From positions 1-64,000 of the forward strand of contig NZ_JALKBD010000006.1 in the NCBI RefSeq assembly GCF_023015905.1: DNA of 64,000 nt. The letters are read 5' to 3'. Shown in pieces: positions 19,109 to 28,969 of the stretch; within the stretch, counting starts at the first letter, position 1, and each line of letters starts with the position of its first letter. The DNA comes from Arenibacter sp. F20364. GTDB taxonomy: Bacteria > Bacteroidota > Bacteroidia > Flavobacteriales > Flavobacteriaceae. The position numbers were made by a program, and so were the translations under genes. Under the pieces are notes generated by a model. That model did no database searches and was not told the DNA's origin. It saw nothing but the letters and a program-made list of their open reading frames with translations.

Positions 19109-20461
19109 TTATTCCGCTGGCTGTGGTGCCATTACAAAGTCTTCCATAAACTTTGTGGTATAGTTCCCGGCCAAGTAATCTGGATGATCCATGAGCTGTC
19201 TATGAAAGGGAATGGTTGTCTTGATACCTTCAATAACAAACTCATCCAATGCCCGCTTCATTTTATTGATGGCCTCTTCCCTTGTTTGGGCTGTTGTAAT
19301 AAGCTTTGCAATCATGGAATCATAATTCGGGGGAATGGTATAGCCGCTATACACATGGGTATCCAATCTAATTCCGTGTCCGCCCGGGGTATGCAAGGTG
19401 GTTATTTTTCCCGGAGAAGGCCTAAATCCGTTATAAGGGTCCTCTGCATTTATCCTACATTCTATAGAATGCAGCTTTGGAAGGTAATTTTTCCCTGAGA
19501 TGGGCACCCCACCGGCAACTAGTATTTGCTCCCTGATAAGGTCATAATCTATAACTTGTTCTGTTATTGGATGTTCTACCTGAATCCTAGTATTCATTTC
19601 CATAAAATAGAAATTCCGGTGCTTATCCACCAAAAACTCTATCGTTCCAGCTCCTTCATATTTTATATATTCAGCAGCCTTTACAGCAGCTTTCCCCATA
19701 TCGTCCCGTAGCTTGTCCGTCATGAACGGGGAAGGCGTCTCTTCTGTTAATTTTTGATGGCGACGTTGAATAGAGCAGTCCCTTTCCGACAGGTGACAGG
19801 CCTTACCGTATTGATCCCCAACGATCTGGATTTCTATATGGCGTGGTTCCTCGATCAACTTTTCCATGTACATACCACCATTGCCGAAAGCGGCAGTTGC
19901 CTCCTTAACAGCACTGGTAAAAAGTTCTTCCATCTTTTCCTCGGACATAACGGCACGCATTCCCTTACCTCCACCACCAGCGGTAGCTTTGATCATTACG
20001 GGATAGCCCATTTTTTTGGCCACCTTTTTAGCATCATCCACATCCTTCAATAGGCCTTCTGAGCCAGGCACGCAAGGTACACCAGCTTTTTTCATGGTTT
20101 CTTTGGCAGTGGCCTTATCCCCCATTCTATCTATATGTTCGCCAGTAGCCCCAATAAATTTTATATCGTGCTCAGCACATATTCTGGAAAATTTGGAATT
20201 TTCGGAAAGAAAACCATATCCTGGGTGTATGGCATCGGCATTGGTAATTTCGGCCGCTGCAATAATATTTGGTATTTTTAGATAGGATTCGCTACTTGGG
20301 GCAGGACCTATACAAACCGCTTCGTCCGCAAAACGCACATGTAGGCTTTCTTCATCCGCTTTGGAATACACCGCTACCGTTTTTATACCCATTTCCTTAC
20401 AGGTCCTAATAATACGTAGCGCTATTTCCCCCCTATTTGCAATAAGTATTTTCTTAAACAT
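19109..20461 (-). CDS. accC: Acetyl-CoA carboxylase, biotin carboxylase subunit
   Basis: ATP-dependent carboxylation of biotin on AccB, the first half-reaction of malonyl-CoA formation (450 aa). The N-terminal [16 protein letters not shown], the ATP-grasp glycine loop [11 protein letters not shown] and the catalytic segment [17 protein letters not shown] are intact. It lies downstream of accB, with a 91-base gap, in a pdxA/yceD-rpmF-fabH-accB-accC gene order typical of Bacteroidota. Confidence 0.97.
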   Translation of the reverse strand: MFKKILIANRGEIALRIIRTCKEMGIKTVAVYSKADEESLHVRFADEAVCIGPAPSSESYLKIPNIIAAAEITNADAIHPGYGFLSENSKFSRICAEHDIKFIGATGEHIDRMGDKATAKETMKKAGVPCVPGSEGLLKDVDDAKKVAKKMGYPVMIKATAGGGGKGMRAVMSEEKMEELFTSAVKEATAAFGNGGMYMEKLIEEPRHIEIQIVGDQYGKACHLSERDCSIQRRHQKLTEETPSPFMTDKLRDDMGKAAVKAAEYIKYEGAGTIEFLVDKHRNFYFMEMNTRIQVEHPITEQVIDYDLIREQILVAGGVPISGKNYLPKLHSIECRINAEDPYNGFRPSPGKITTLHTPGGHGIRLDTHVYSGYTIPPNYDSMIAKLITTAQTREEAINKMKRALDEFVIEGIKTTIPFHRQLMDHPDYLAGNYTTKFMEDFVMAPQPAE

Positions 20462-20552
20462 CTTTTGAAATTTTAAATTTTGAATTCTAAATTTTAAATG
20501 ATTCGGACCGACTATATAAAATCGTCATCCGACATTTAGCATTTAAAACTTC

Positions 20553-21038
20553 TTATGATGGATCTACCAAAAATAAAGGCTGATCAAATTCTACTGGAGA
20601 GCTATCATCTACCAGCACTTTAACAATAGTACCTGAAATTTCGGATTCAATATCGTTAAACAATTTCATTGCTTCTATGACACATAGCACGTCACCTTTA
20701 CCTATAGTATCCCCAACCTCAACAAAAGATGGCTTGTCAGGAGAGGGTTTTCTATAGAAAGTTCCTATTATAGGCGATTTTATGGTAACGTATTTTGAAT
20801 TTTCTTCCGCTTCCTTTTTTACCTCTACTTCAACGGAAGGAGTACTTGCAGGAGCTGTTGCCATCGGCTGTGGCATATGGCCACCCATAGGTATTTGCTG
20901 TACATAAGTTGGTTCTTGTGTATGCCCAGCTGCTCCGGTTCGGATGGTGATCTTTATATCCTCCATCTCCAATTTTACTTCACTAGCCCCAGATTTGGCC
21001 ACAAATTTAATTAAGCTTTGAATTTCTTTAATATCCAT
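20553..21038 (-). CDS. accB: Acetyl-CoA carboxylase, biotin carboxyl carrier protein
   Basis: Carries the carboxybiotin arm between AccC and the carboxyltransferase (161 aa). The biotinylated lysine is in CVIEAMKLFND near residue 124; Phe replaces the common Met after KL. An N-terminal helix (IKEIQSLIKFVAKSGASEVKLEM) and a Pro/Ala-rich linker precede the biotinyl domain. It starts 33 bases after fabH ends. Confidence 0.96.
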   Translation of the reverse strand: MDIKEIQSLIKFVAKSGASEVKLEMEDIKITIRTGAAGHTQEPTYVQQIPMGGHMPQPMATAPASTPSVEVEVKKEAEENSKYVTIKSPIIGTFYRKPSPDKPSFVEVGDTIGKGDVLCVIEAMKLFNDIESEISGTIVKVLVDDSSPVEFDQPLFLVDPS

Positions 21039-21071
21039 AGAGTTCGTTTTAGTTTATAGGTTGCGTCAGAT

Positions 21072-22067
21072 TTATGAATTGTATGCCCATTTTAAATATA
21101 TGGAGCCCCAGGTGAAACCACCACCAAAGGCTGCAAAAACCAAATTATCGCCTTTTTTAAGTTGACTTTCATAGTCGCTCAATAAAAGGGGTAGAGTTGC
21201 GGAGGTGGTATTGCCGTACCTCTGTATATTCATCATGACCTTGGAATCGTCCAATCCCATTCTATTGGAAGTGGCATCTATAATTCTCTTATTGGCCTGA
21301 TGGGGTATCAACCAGTCAACATCTTTATGCGACAAATTATTTCGCTCCATTATCTTGGCCGCGGAATCTGCCATATTGGTGACCGCAAATTTAAATACCG
21401 ACTTACCGTCCTGGTAAATAAAATGTTGGCGATTCTTAACTGTTTCCTCAGACGCAGGAAGTAAGGAGCCTCCGGCATCCATTTTAAGGAAATTTCTTCC
21501 TACACCGTCAGATCTTAAATATTCGTCCTGGAGCCCAAGACCTTCGTTATTAGGTTCAAAAAGCGCAGCACCGGCACCATCCCCAAAAATAATACAGGTA
21601 GTCCTGTCGGTATAATCTATAATTGAGGACATTTTATCGGCCCCAATAAGCAATACTTTTTTATATCGCCCTGATTCTATATAGCTGGCCGCCGTAGACA
21701 TGCCGTATAAAAAACTGGAACATGCCGCTTGCAAATCATAGGCAAAGGCATTGGTTGCCCCTATTTCCGAACCCACATAGGCAGCAGTGGCAGCAACCAT
21801 CATATCCGGAGTTGCAGTGGCAACAATAATTAGATCGATCTCCTTAGGATCTAATTTTCGTTTTTCCAACAGTTGCTCTGCAGCTTTTATGGCAAGATAA
21901 GAAGTTCCTAGGCCCTTGCCCTTTAGGATTCTCCTTTCCTTGATACCTGTCCTGGTCGTAATCCATTCGTCATTGGTATCCACCAAAGTCTCCAAAATCT
22001 TATTTGTCATTACAAAGTCTGGCACATATGACCCTACAGCAGTAATTGCAGCTGTTAATTTGCTCAT
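21072..22067 (-). CDS. fabH: 3-oxoacyl-ACP synthase III
   Basis: Condenses acetyl- or branched acyl-CoA with malonyl-ACP to start fatty-acid synthesis (331 aa). The triad is the Cys in LQAACSSFLYG, the His in IPHQANKRI and the Asn in RYGNTTSAT; GGGFTWGS closes the C-terminus. It is preceded by rpmF with a terminator-like hairpin in the 174-base gap, so fabH may have its own promoter. Confidence 0.96.
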   Translation of the reverse strand: MSKLTAAITAVGSYVPDFVMTNKILETLVDTNDEWITTRTGIKERRILKGKGLGTSYLAIKAAEQLLEKRKLDPKEIDLIIVATATPDMMVAATAAYVGSEIGATNAFAYDLQAACSSFLYGMSTAASYIESGRYKKVLLIGADKMSSIIDYTDRTTCIIFGDGAGAALFEPNNEGLGLQDEYLRSDGVGRNFLKMDAGGSLLPASEETVKNRQHFIYQDGKSVFKFAVTNMADSAAKIMERNNLSHKDVDWLIPHQANKRIIDATSNRMGLDDSKVMMNIQRYGNTTSATLPLLLSDYESQLKKGDNLVFAAFGGGFTWGSIYLKWAYNS

Positions 22068-22183
22068 CTAAATTTGATTTTTATCAATAAACCTCCAAAA
22101 ACAATTGAAAATTTGTGAAAATTAGTGATTTTATATGACTTTAAGTCCAAAAACACCCTGTTTTTGAATTTTACCTCGCCCTC

Positions 22184-22216
22184 ATAAAAAAACTCCCACT
22201 CTTAAGAAGTGGGAGT
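22184..22216 (-). terminator. Terminator or attenuator between rpmF and fabH
   Basis: Stem AGTGGGAGT pairing with ACTCCCACT, seven-base loop, followed on the minus strand by a run of seven T. It lies 26 bases after the rpmF stop and splits the yceD-rpmF pair from fabH-accB-accC. Confidence 0.8.
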
Positions 22217-22241
22217 CCAAATTATATTGTTCTAACGTAAA

Positions 22242-22439
22242 CTATGCTACTGCTTCCTCAGTTTTGTCGATCAAAACTTCTCCTCGGTAGTATAATTTAC
22301 CTTCATGCCAATGAGCTCTGTGAAACAAATGCATTTCTCCAGTGGTTGGATCTTGTGCTACAGTAGGAGCTACCGCCTTATAATGCGTTCTTCTCTTGTC
22401 TCTTCTGGTTTTGGAAATTTTTCTTTTAGGATGTGCCAT
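22242..22439 (-). CDS. rpmF: 50S ribosomal protein L32
   Basis: 65 aa, beginning [16 protein letters not shown], the hallmark N-terminus of L32. The usual zinc-binding CxxC pairs are absent ([11 protein letters not shown] in their place), which is the zinc-free form. It follows yceD by 8 bases, the gene pair seen in most bacteria. Confidence 0.95.
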   Translation of the reverse strand: MAHPKRKISKTRRDKRRTHYKAVAPTVAQDPTTGEMHLFHRAHWHEGKLYYRGEVLIDKTEEAVA

Positions 22440-22447
22440 TATGAAAC

Positions 22448-22981
22448 TTATTTATCCGTTAATAATTTTTTTAATGCGTCCCAACGGGGATCGATATCTT
22501 CTTTATTTTCCTTTGTATCTTTTGGTTGGAGTTCTTCCAGCTTGTCCAACACTTCTGATTGCAAAGTGCCGTCCAAAACCCCGGGGTGAACCTTTTTAAG
22601 CGGTACCGACAATGCCAACATTTCATAAACGTATTGCGCAATATTGATCTGATATTCACTGTGCGGAATAATCAATATTTCATCATTGTCATTGTTGTAC
22701 TCATCACCAAACTTGACAACCAATTCCAAATCGGCCTTGATTTTTTGATCATAAGGTTCGCTGGTGAGATCACAATTAACGTTTACCGTTCCCAATGCCT
22801 TCATCTCCAACTCCATCATCGTACTCATTTTATTCAAGGTAACGTTTAATTTAATATCCGCACCGTTAAACTCATCATACTCAAAAGACTCAAAGAACGT
22901 ATTCTCTATTGTGTACTCAAACTCGTGTTTTCCCTGTTTCAGTCCCGAAAAAGGAATAATAAACTCCTTATGCTGCATCAT
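22448..22981 (-). CDS. yceD: YceD/DUF177 family protein linked to large-subunit rRNA processing
   Basis: DUF177 proteins act with L32 and 23S rRNA maturation in other bacteria. Here the protein has about 177 aa, with the N-terminal [18 protein letters not shown] and the family segment [25 protein letters not shown]; the two cysteines of the usual CxRC motif are reduced to one. A GTG at 22990 and ATGs at 22981 and 22978 are all in frame; the first ATG is chosen. It is followed 8 bases later by rpmF. Confidence 0.88.
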   Translation of the reverse strand: MMQHKEFIIPFSGLKQGKHEFEYTIENTFFESFEYDEFNGADIKLNVTLNKMSTMMELEMKALGTVNVNCDLTSEPYDQKIKADLELVVKFGDEYNNDNDEILIIPHSEYQINIAQYVYEMLALSVPLKKVHPGVLDGTLQSEVLDKLEELQPKDTKENKEDIDPRWDALKKLLTDK

Positions 22982-23147
22982 GATCCACACCGATTTTAAC
23001 GTACCCGCCGTAATAAAGGCGGGTGCAAAGATACTATTATTTTATAAAAAGCCAACAAATAGAACGAAATAAATATATTCCAATTAAAATACCTTAATTC
23101 CTTGACTTATTGCAGAGTAGCTTCCTAATATTAAGGAATGACTATCA

Positions 23148-24194
23148 CTACCTTTTTAACTTCTGTTTTTTTAAGGGATTTACTGTTAAATCCTTATACT
23201 CCATACGATTCTTAAAAATGTGTAGGGCCGTAAAAATGGCCTCCTTAAAGGAGCTATTGTCCGCTTTTCCCTTTCCTGCAATTTCATAGGCTGTTCCATG
23301 GTCCGGGGAAGTCCGTACCTTGCTAAGGCCTGCGGTATAATTTACCCCTTTACCAAAAGACAAGGTTTTAAACGGTATAAGTCCCTGGTCATGATAGGCT
23401 GCCAAAATAGCATCGAAATTCTTGTAATTGTCAGATCCAAAAAAGCTATCAGCAGAATAAGGTCCGAATACCAAATGTCCTTTGTCCGACATCTCCTTGA
23501 TAACTGGCTTTAAGACCTCATCATCCTCTTTGCCAATTACCCCATTATCCCCACTGTGGGGATTAATCCCCAAAAGCGCTATTTTTGGTTTCCTAATTCC
23601 AAAGTCCATCTTTAAGGAGTTGGAAATAGTGGTAATTTTAGAGCGAATCAACTGAGGTGTTATATTGGATGCAACATCCTTTACCGCCACATGATCGGTA
23701 AGCAACCCTACCCTTAATCCGTCGGCCACCATAAACATTAAGCTTTCCCCCTCCAATTCCTTGGCCAGATAATCTGTATGCCCCGGGAATTTAAAATCCT
23801 CTGCCTGTATGTTGTTCTTGTTAATTGGTGCCGTGACCAAAACGTCTATCTCGTTATTCTTTAAGGCCGCTACAGCCGCCTTAAGCGACTTAATGGCGTA
23901 TTTTCCACTCTCAGGGGTGGGCTCTCCAAAATTGATCACAGGAGTTTCCCTCCAAACGTTCACTACATTTATCTTTCCGTCAATGGCCTTGGAGGCCTCA
24001 TGGATACCGTTGTAATTTATTTCCAACCCTAACTCCGATTTTTGGTGGGAGATAGTTTTATTTGATGCAAAAATAACAGGCGTGCAGAAATCCAACATTC
24101 GGGAATCTTCAAATGTCTTAAGTACCACTTCGCACCCAATCCCATTTAAATCCCCGATGGATATCCCCAATTTTATCTTTCCAGTTCCCTGCAT
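23148..24194 (-). CDS. pdxA: 4-hydroxythreonine-4-phosphate dehydrogenase
   Basis: NAD-dependent step of the deoxyxylulose-5-phosphate route to pyridoxal 5'-phosphate (348 aa). Seen: KLGISIGDLNGIGCEV, the metal-site stretch FPGHTDYLA, LGINPHSGDNG, and the C-terminal YHDQGLIPFKTL and HGTAYEIAG segments. The ATG at 24194 precedes QGTGKIKLGIS; an upstream start would add 16 unrelated residues. It is divergent from ribE, the starts being 70 bases apart. PLP enzymes are frequent in this window, but pdxA itself sits with housekeeping genes. Confidence 0.95.
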   Translation of the reverse strand: MQGTGKIKLGISIGDLNGIGCEVVLKTFEDSRMLDFCTPVIFASNKTISHQKSELGLEINYNGIHEASKAIDGKINVVNVWRETPVINFGEPTPESGKYAIKSLKAAVAALKNNEIDVLVTAPINKNNIQAEDFKFPGHTDYLAKELEGESLMFMVADGLRVGLLTDHVAVKDVASNITPQLIRSKITTISNSLKMDFGIRKPKIALLGINPHSGDNGVIGKEDDEVLKPVIKEMSDKGHLVFGPYSADSFFGSDNYKNFDAILAAYHDQGLIPFKTLSFGKGVNYTAGLSKVRTSPDHGTAYEIAGKGKADNSSFKEAIFTALHIFKNRMEYKDLTVNPLKKQKLKR

Positions 24195-24264
24195 TTTGTC
24201 TTTTCGTTTAATATGAAATAAACTCCTAAATTTACACCACAAAACTACTTAATAAAAACGACAC

Positions 24265-24855
24265 ATGTTTACTGGGATTATTGAAACTTTGGGCGAAGTA
24301 AAAAAATTGGAAAAAGAGGGAGGCAATCTTCATATTACACTAGCATCCAAGATTACCAAAGAATTAAAAATAGACCAGAGCGTGGCCCACAACGGAGTTT
24401 GCTTAACGGTCGTGAAAATTGCAGATGACAGCTATACGGTAACCGCTATTGAAGAGACCTTGGAAAAGACCAACCTGAACGACCTTCTTGAAGGAGATCT
24501 TGTAAACTTGGAACGCGCCATGGTGCTGGGTGCCAGGTTGGACGGACATATTGTACAGGGACATGTGGACCAAACCGGGGAGTGTATTAATATAGAAGAG
24601 AGGGATGGTAGCTGGTTTTTTACCTTCAGTTACGATCCTACGCAAAATAACGTTACCATAGAAAAAGGATCCATAACCATAGATGGAACAAGTTTAACGG
24701 TAGTGGATTCCCAAAAAAACAGTTTTAGTGTTGCCATAATCCCCTACACTTATGAGCATACCCGATTTGGAAGTTATATTTTAGGGACCAGGGTTAACCT
24801 TGAGTTTGATGTAATAGGCAAATACGTTTCCAGATTATTGGAGCTCAGAGATTAA
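24265..24855 (+). CDS. ribE: Riboflavin synthase, alpha subunit
   Basis: Makes riboflavin from two molecules of 6,7-dimethyl-8-ribityllumazine (196 aa). It begins MFTGIIETLGEV, the standard N-terminus, and shows the internal duplication of the lumazine-binding fold: VAHNGVCLTVV in the first half and TIDGTSLTVV in the second. No FMN riboswitch is visible in the 70-base upstream gap. Confidence 0.96.
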   Translation: MFTGIIETLGEVKKLEKEGGNLHITLASKITKELKIDQSVAHNGVCLTVVKIADDSYTVTAIEETLEKTNLNDLLEGDLVNLERAMVLGARLDGHIVQGHVDQTGECINIEERDGSWFFTFSYDPTQNNVTIEKGSITIDGTSLTVVDSQKNSFSVAIIPYTYEHTRFGSYILGTRVNLEFDVIGKYVSRLLELRD

Positions 24856-24954
24856 ATTTATTGTAGGCAGCGTAAAATTCCCAAATTATTTGTAGCGAAT
24901 TTTGGAATAATTGTGCTAATTTAAACACCAGAATCACCACAAGAAATAATTCTT

Positions 24955-25686
24955 ATGCTTTATGTATTAATTGGAACGGGCCTTCTTTTTATTGCCATGG
25001 CATTTCTTGTAACCATCAACAATGCAAAATATTTACTTTCCGGCTACAACAGTATGAGCGAGGAAGAAAGAAAAAATGTAGATATAAAATTATACATCCC
25101 ATATTTTAAAAAATTTCACCTGATTTTAGGAGTTAGCTTTATTACTATTGGCCTATTACTGTACTATGCCATTGGCGAAGCCGCCAGTGGAATATTTATA
25201 GGTGTTTATCCCATTTTGGCGTATATCTACTTCATGAGGGAAAGCAATAAATTCTGGAAAGGATCTAGCAATAAGTGGAATAAAATAGGAATTTATGTAC
25301 TTGTAGGAGCCCTCATCCTAATAGTTGGGCTTCTTGCCATGGGTTTTAAGGAAAACCTTGTAATCATATCAGCGGAAAATATTCAGTTTCAAGGCAATTA
25401 TGGAGAAACGCTTAATGCGTCGGAAATAAAATCCGTAACTCTCGTGGACCATTTGCCTAAAATTACCTCAAAAACGCACGGATTTGCCCTTGGAAGCGTG
25501 AGGAAAGGTTATTTTGAAACTAATGATGGGGAGAAAGTAAAATTGATACTGAACTCAGATAGTAAGGCATACCTCCTTTTTATAAAAGTAAATGGAGATA
25601 AGATTTACTACTCGGCAAAGGAAAAACCCAGTGTTGACTTATACAACGAGATTAAACGTTTTTACCCAAAGGAAATTGAAAAGTAG
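24955..25686 (+). CDS. DUF3784-type membrane protein
   Basis: 243 aa. Four hydrophobic segments (about residues 2-24, 56-72, 76-95, 118-137) form a DUF3784-like membrane module, with LSGYNSMSEEERKNVD after the first helix. The C-terminal 100 residues form a soluble part with strands (IISAENIQFQGNYGETL, VKLILNSDSKAYLLFIKV) that looks like a bacterial PH-like domain. Function unknown. The order suggests an inner-membrane protein with a cytoplasmic tail. About 100 bases downstream of ribE, so it could be co-transcribed. Confidence 0.75.
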   Translation: MLYVLIGTGLLFIAMAFLVTINNAKYLLSGYNSMSEEERKNVDIKLYIPYFKKFHLILGVSFITIGLLLYYAIGEAASGIFIGVYPILAYIYFMRESNKFWKGSSNKWNKIGIYVLVGALILIVGLLAMGFKENLVIISAENIQFQGNYGETLNASEIKSVTLVDHLPKITSKTHGFALGSVRKGYFETNDGEKVKLILNSDSKAYLLFIKVNGDKIYYSAKEKPSVDLYNEIKRFYPKEIEK

Positions 25687-25950
25687 TGGACTTTTATACC
25701 TTAAATTATACCCTTATCTCTTATCAAAGTGATTAAATTCCCATATTAAACAAATTATTATTTTCAAGAATCGTTATACCTGCAAGATTTGAAGGATAGA
25801 AGCAGGATTACCTTGGATATGATCAAAAATTCAAAGCGTCAGGCTCCTTTGCAGTACTTTTTTCAATGCGGCACCGAGGAAGGCACGATTTGCCCAGTTG
25901 GGGATCTGTGCTGCCACATTTTGTAAAATGGGCTTTCCAAAAGGACTAAA

Positions 25951-27045
25951 TTAGACCTTAATGAATATTTTTTTTCTGTAGAGAATATATCCCAGTAACA
26001 CATAAAAGGAGACAAGGGTGAGAGAATATAATAATGAAGAAGTCTTCATTGTCATAAAATCTTGGACATACAAGGTATTGAATAACCAGCCTTTTAAGGA
26101 AGTATCCCCATCCACTTTTATCAAGCCCATCATTTTACCCATAAAACTAGAAAGAAAATAAAGGACAATGGCGTTAGCCCCGGCATATTTAAATATACTC
26201 CCGAACTTAATTCCCTTTACATCGGACACGTAATATATTAAGGCCAAAATTATATTGGCCCAACCTGCGGTTACCATTACAAAACTACTACTCCATAGCG
26301 CCTTGTTGATGGGGAAAAATATATCCCATACATTACCTACAACCAACATTATAATTCCGATACCAAAAAGAAGCACTTCCTTTTTTGCTCTTTTAGAGCG
26401 CAGCACAACTCCAGTAAAAATTCCCATCAATGCTGTAGCAATGGAAGGCAAGGTACTTAATAAGCCCTCAGGATCATAATCCGCCTTATAGCTGTGGGTT
26501 CCAAAAACAACCACATCCAGATAATTGGCCAAATTGTTCGGGGCGCGTTCAAAGGTAGGTGCCATTCCGTTGACCGGCACATAGCCCATCAGCAACCAAT
26601 ATCCTATCAATAGAAAAGCACAAATTGCAACCAAGGTTTTCCATTTAAAATTGATAAACAAAATTGAAGCAAAAAAGAATACCACCCCAATACGTTGTAG
26701 CACCCCTGGAAAACGGATTTTTTCAAAATCCTTAAAGAATGGGAAATGAATGGTAAACGCTCCCAAGAATAAACCAAGTCCAATTAATTTTAGGGCCCTA
26801 ACGGTGATTTTTTTATAAGTACTTGAATCTGTGGGCTTGTTCTGATATGCAAAGACTATGGAACATCCAACGATAAACAAAAAGAAAGGAAAAACCAGAT
26901 CCGTTGGTGTATATCCGTGCCACGGGGCATGCAGGAAAGGCGCGTACACATGGGACCAGGTCCCAGGGTTATTGACTAATATCATAAGGACAATAGTAAG
27001 GCCCCTAAAGATATCAACTGAAATAATCCTGTTCCGTAAATCCAT
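25951..27045 (-). CDS. DUF5009 / heparan-alpha-glucosaminide acetyltransferase-like membrane protein
   Basis: Multi-pass membrane protein (364 aa, about ten helices) of the acyltransferase-like family that includes NagX and human HGSNAT. The N-terminal RIISVDIFRGLTIVLMILVNNPG and HGYTPTDLVFPFFLFIVG, with the conserved His and Asp, are diagnostic. It probably handles or acetylates amino sugars across the membrane. It lies 39 bases after the sodium:solute symporter gene on the same strand, so the two are likely one operon. Confidence 0.86.
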   Translation of the reverse strand: MDLRNRIISVDIFRGLTIVLMILVNNPGTWSHVYAPFLHAPWHGYTPTDLVFPFFLFIVGCSIVFAYQNKPTDSSTYKKITVRALKLIGLGLFLGAFTIHFPFFKDFEKIRFPGVLQRIGVVFFFASILFINFKWKTLVAICAFLLIGYWLLMGYVPVNGMAPTFERAPNNLANYLDVVVFGTHSYKADYDPEGLLSTLPSIATALMGIFTGVVLRSKRAKKEVLLFGIGIIMLVVGNVWDIFFPINKALWSSSFVMVTAGWANIILALIYYVSDVKGIKFGSIFKYAGANAIVLYFLSSFMGKMMGLIKVDGDTSLKGWLFNTLYVQDFMTMKTSSLLYSLTLVSFYVLLGYILYRKKIFIKV

Positions 27046-27084
27046 TCCCGGTATGTATCTGTTTTTTGTTAATACTCCATTATA

Positions 27085-28896
27085 CTACAGAATATGATCC
27101 TTCATTTTATTCCAAGCCCTCGCCAGCAAAAATCCTGACACTATGGCCACAACAGTCAAAATAAGGGCGTTGGTGGTTTTTCCATATATCCAATACCCTG
27201 TAGCGAACATACAGGAATAAATCAACACACAACCCAATAGCATGGCCGTGATTCCGGAAGGTACGCTCCATTTTTCCTTGGTGTTCACAATCTCCACATT
27301 TTCATCCTTTGCATCCTTGATCACTTTGGACCAACCTGGACCTCCTGGTTGTATTTTTTTATAAAAATCCTGTAATACCTGTTTGGATTCCGGTTGTGTC
27401 ATGTAGGTTGCCCCCAACCAAATAATAGTAGTAACCACAACCACAAAAGGATACTCGGCCCAATCCGGGAAAACACCCGTTTCAGCATCAAACAAGAAGG
27501 GACCCACAGCTGTCAACTTTAAAACTATGGAAATAATTCCTGAGGCAAACATTGCCGTAATCTCACTCCAAGCGTTGATTCTCCACCAGAACCATCTTAA
27601 AATAAAGATAAGTCCGGTTCCTGCACCAAATACCAATAGCACCTCAAATAACTGCAATGCATTCTGCAAAAGCAAGGCCAATGCAGCACTGAAGACCATT
27701 AATACAACCGTTGATAATCTACCAACGGCAACCAATCTTTTCTCAGAGGCATTTGGGTTTATTTGTTGTTTGTAAAAGTCATAAACGATATAGGAAGAAC
27801 CCCAGTTTAATTGGGTAGAAATGGTACTCATATAAGCCGCGATCAACGAGGCCAAAACCAATCCCAATAGTCCACTGGGCAATTTGGTCAACATGGCAGA
27901 ATAAGCCAAATCATGACCAAGTTTGTCTGCTGCAACATTAGGGAAGGCCTCATGAATACTGGCAATGTCCGGGTATACCACCAAGGATGCCAAGGCCACC
28001 AAAATCCATGGCCATGGGCGTAAGGCATAATGCATAATATTGAAGAAAAAAGTAGCACCTATGGCATGATTTTCATTTTTGGCCGCCAACATACGTTGGG
28101 CTATGTAACCCCCACCGCCAGGTTCCGCACCTGGATACCAGGAACTCCACCACTGTACTGCCAGCGGTATTATGAATAGGGTAATCAATGCATTGGTATT
28201 GCTAAAATCGGGCACAATAGCAAGTTTATCTGCTACATGTTCGTTGGCCATTAGGGAGGCAATTCCTCCAACTTCCGGAAGATTCACCAAATAGTAGGCA
28301 GCTCCAATAGCCCCGCCCATAGCCACAAAGAACAGTAAGAAATCTGTATAAACTACTCCCTTAAATCCACCCAAGGCGCTAAAAGTAACAGTTATCAAAC
28401 CTGCACTCACTACGGTTACCCATGGCTCCAAGCCCAGCATAATACCGCCTATCTTAATAGCTGCCAAGGTAACGGCAGACATGGTTATTACATTAAAAAT
28501 CACCCCTAAATAAACAGCTCTAAATTTTCTTAAAAAGCTCGCCGGTTTGCCGCCATAGCGCAGTTCATAAAATTCCAAATCTGTACTTACATTGGATTTT
28601 CTCCAGAGCTTGGCATAGACAAATACCGTTAATAAGCCTGTCAATAGAAAAGCCCACCAAACCCAGTTTCCGGAAACCCCGTTGGTACGAACAATATCGG
28701 TCACCAAATTGGGTGTATCCGTAGAAAAGGTTGTGGCCACCATAGAGAGACCCAACAACCACCATGGCATGGTTCTACCTGACAGAAAATATTCCGAAGA
28801 ACTGGCCCCTGATTTCTTTGAGACGTATATTCCGATAAATAAAACAATTGAGAAAAAGACGACAATAAAACTGTAATCAAGAGTACTTAATTCCAT
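27085..28896 (-). CDS. Sodium:solute symporter family transporter
   Basis: SSS-family secondary importer (603 aa, about 13-14 helices). It starts with a periplasmic N-terminus and the first helix YSFIVVFFSIVLFIGIYV; SGRTMPWWLLGLSMVATTFSTDTP marks the sodium/substrate site; SLIAAYMSTISTQLNWGSSY is the usual TM8 region. A soluble loop of about 70 residues precedes the last two helices. The substrate is unknown; the co-located DUF5009 gene hints at a sugar or amino sugar, which is inference only. Divergent from the TauE/SafE gene. Confidence 0.9.
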   Translation of the reverse strand: MELSTLDYSFIVVFFSIVLFIGIYVSKKSGASSSEYFLSGRTMPWWLLGLSMVATTFSTDTPNLVTDIVRTNGVSGNWVWWAFLLTGLLTVFVYAKLWRKSNVSTDLEFYELRYGGKPASFLRKFRAVYLGVIFNVITMSAVTLAAIKIGGIMLGLEPWVTVVSAGLITVTFSALGGFKGVVYTDFLLFFVAMGGAIGAAYYLVNLPEVGGIASLMANEHVADKLAIVPDFSNTNALITLFIIPLAVQWWSSWYPGAEPGGGGYIAQRMLAAKNENHAIGATFFFNIMHYALRPWPWILVALASLVVYPDIASIHEAFPNVAADKLGHDLAYSAMLTKLPSGLLGLVLASLIAAYMSTISTQLNWGSSYIVYDFYKQQINPNASEKRLVAVGRLSTVVLMVFSAALALLLQNALQLFEVLLVFGAGTGLIFILRWFWWRINAWSEITAMFASGIISIVLKLTAVGPFLFDAETGVFPDWAEYPFVVVVTTIIWLGATYMTQPESKQVLQDFYKKIQPGGPGWSKVIKDAKDENVEIVNTKEKWSVPSGITAMLLGCVLIYSCMFATGYWIYGKTTNALILTVVAIVSGFLLARAWNKMKDHIL

Positions 28897-28969
28897 CAGT
28901 TTGGTTTTGGTTTGAGAATAGGAACTAAAGATAAATTTTTTTGGGATACTTTTGCCCTTTGTTCGCTAA

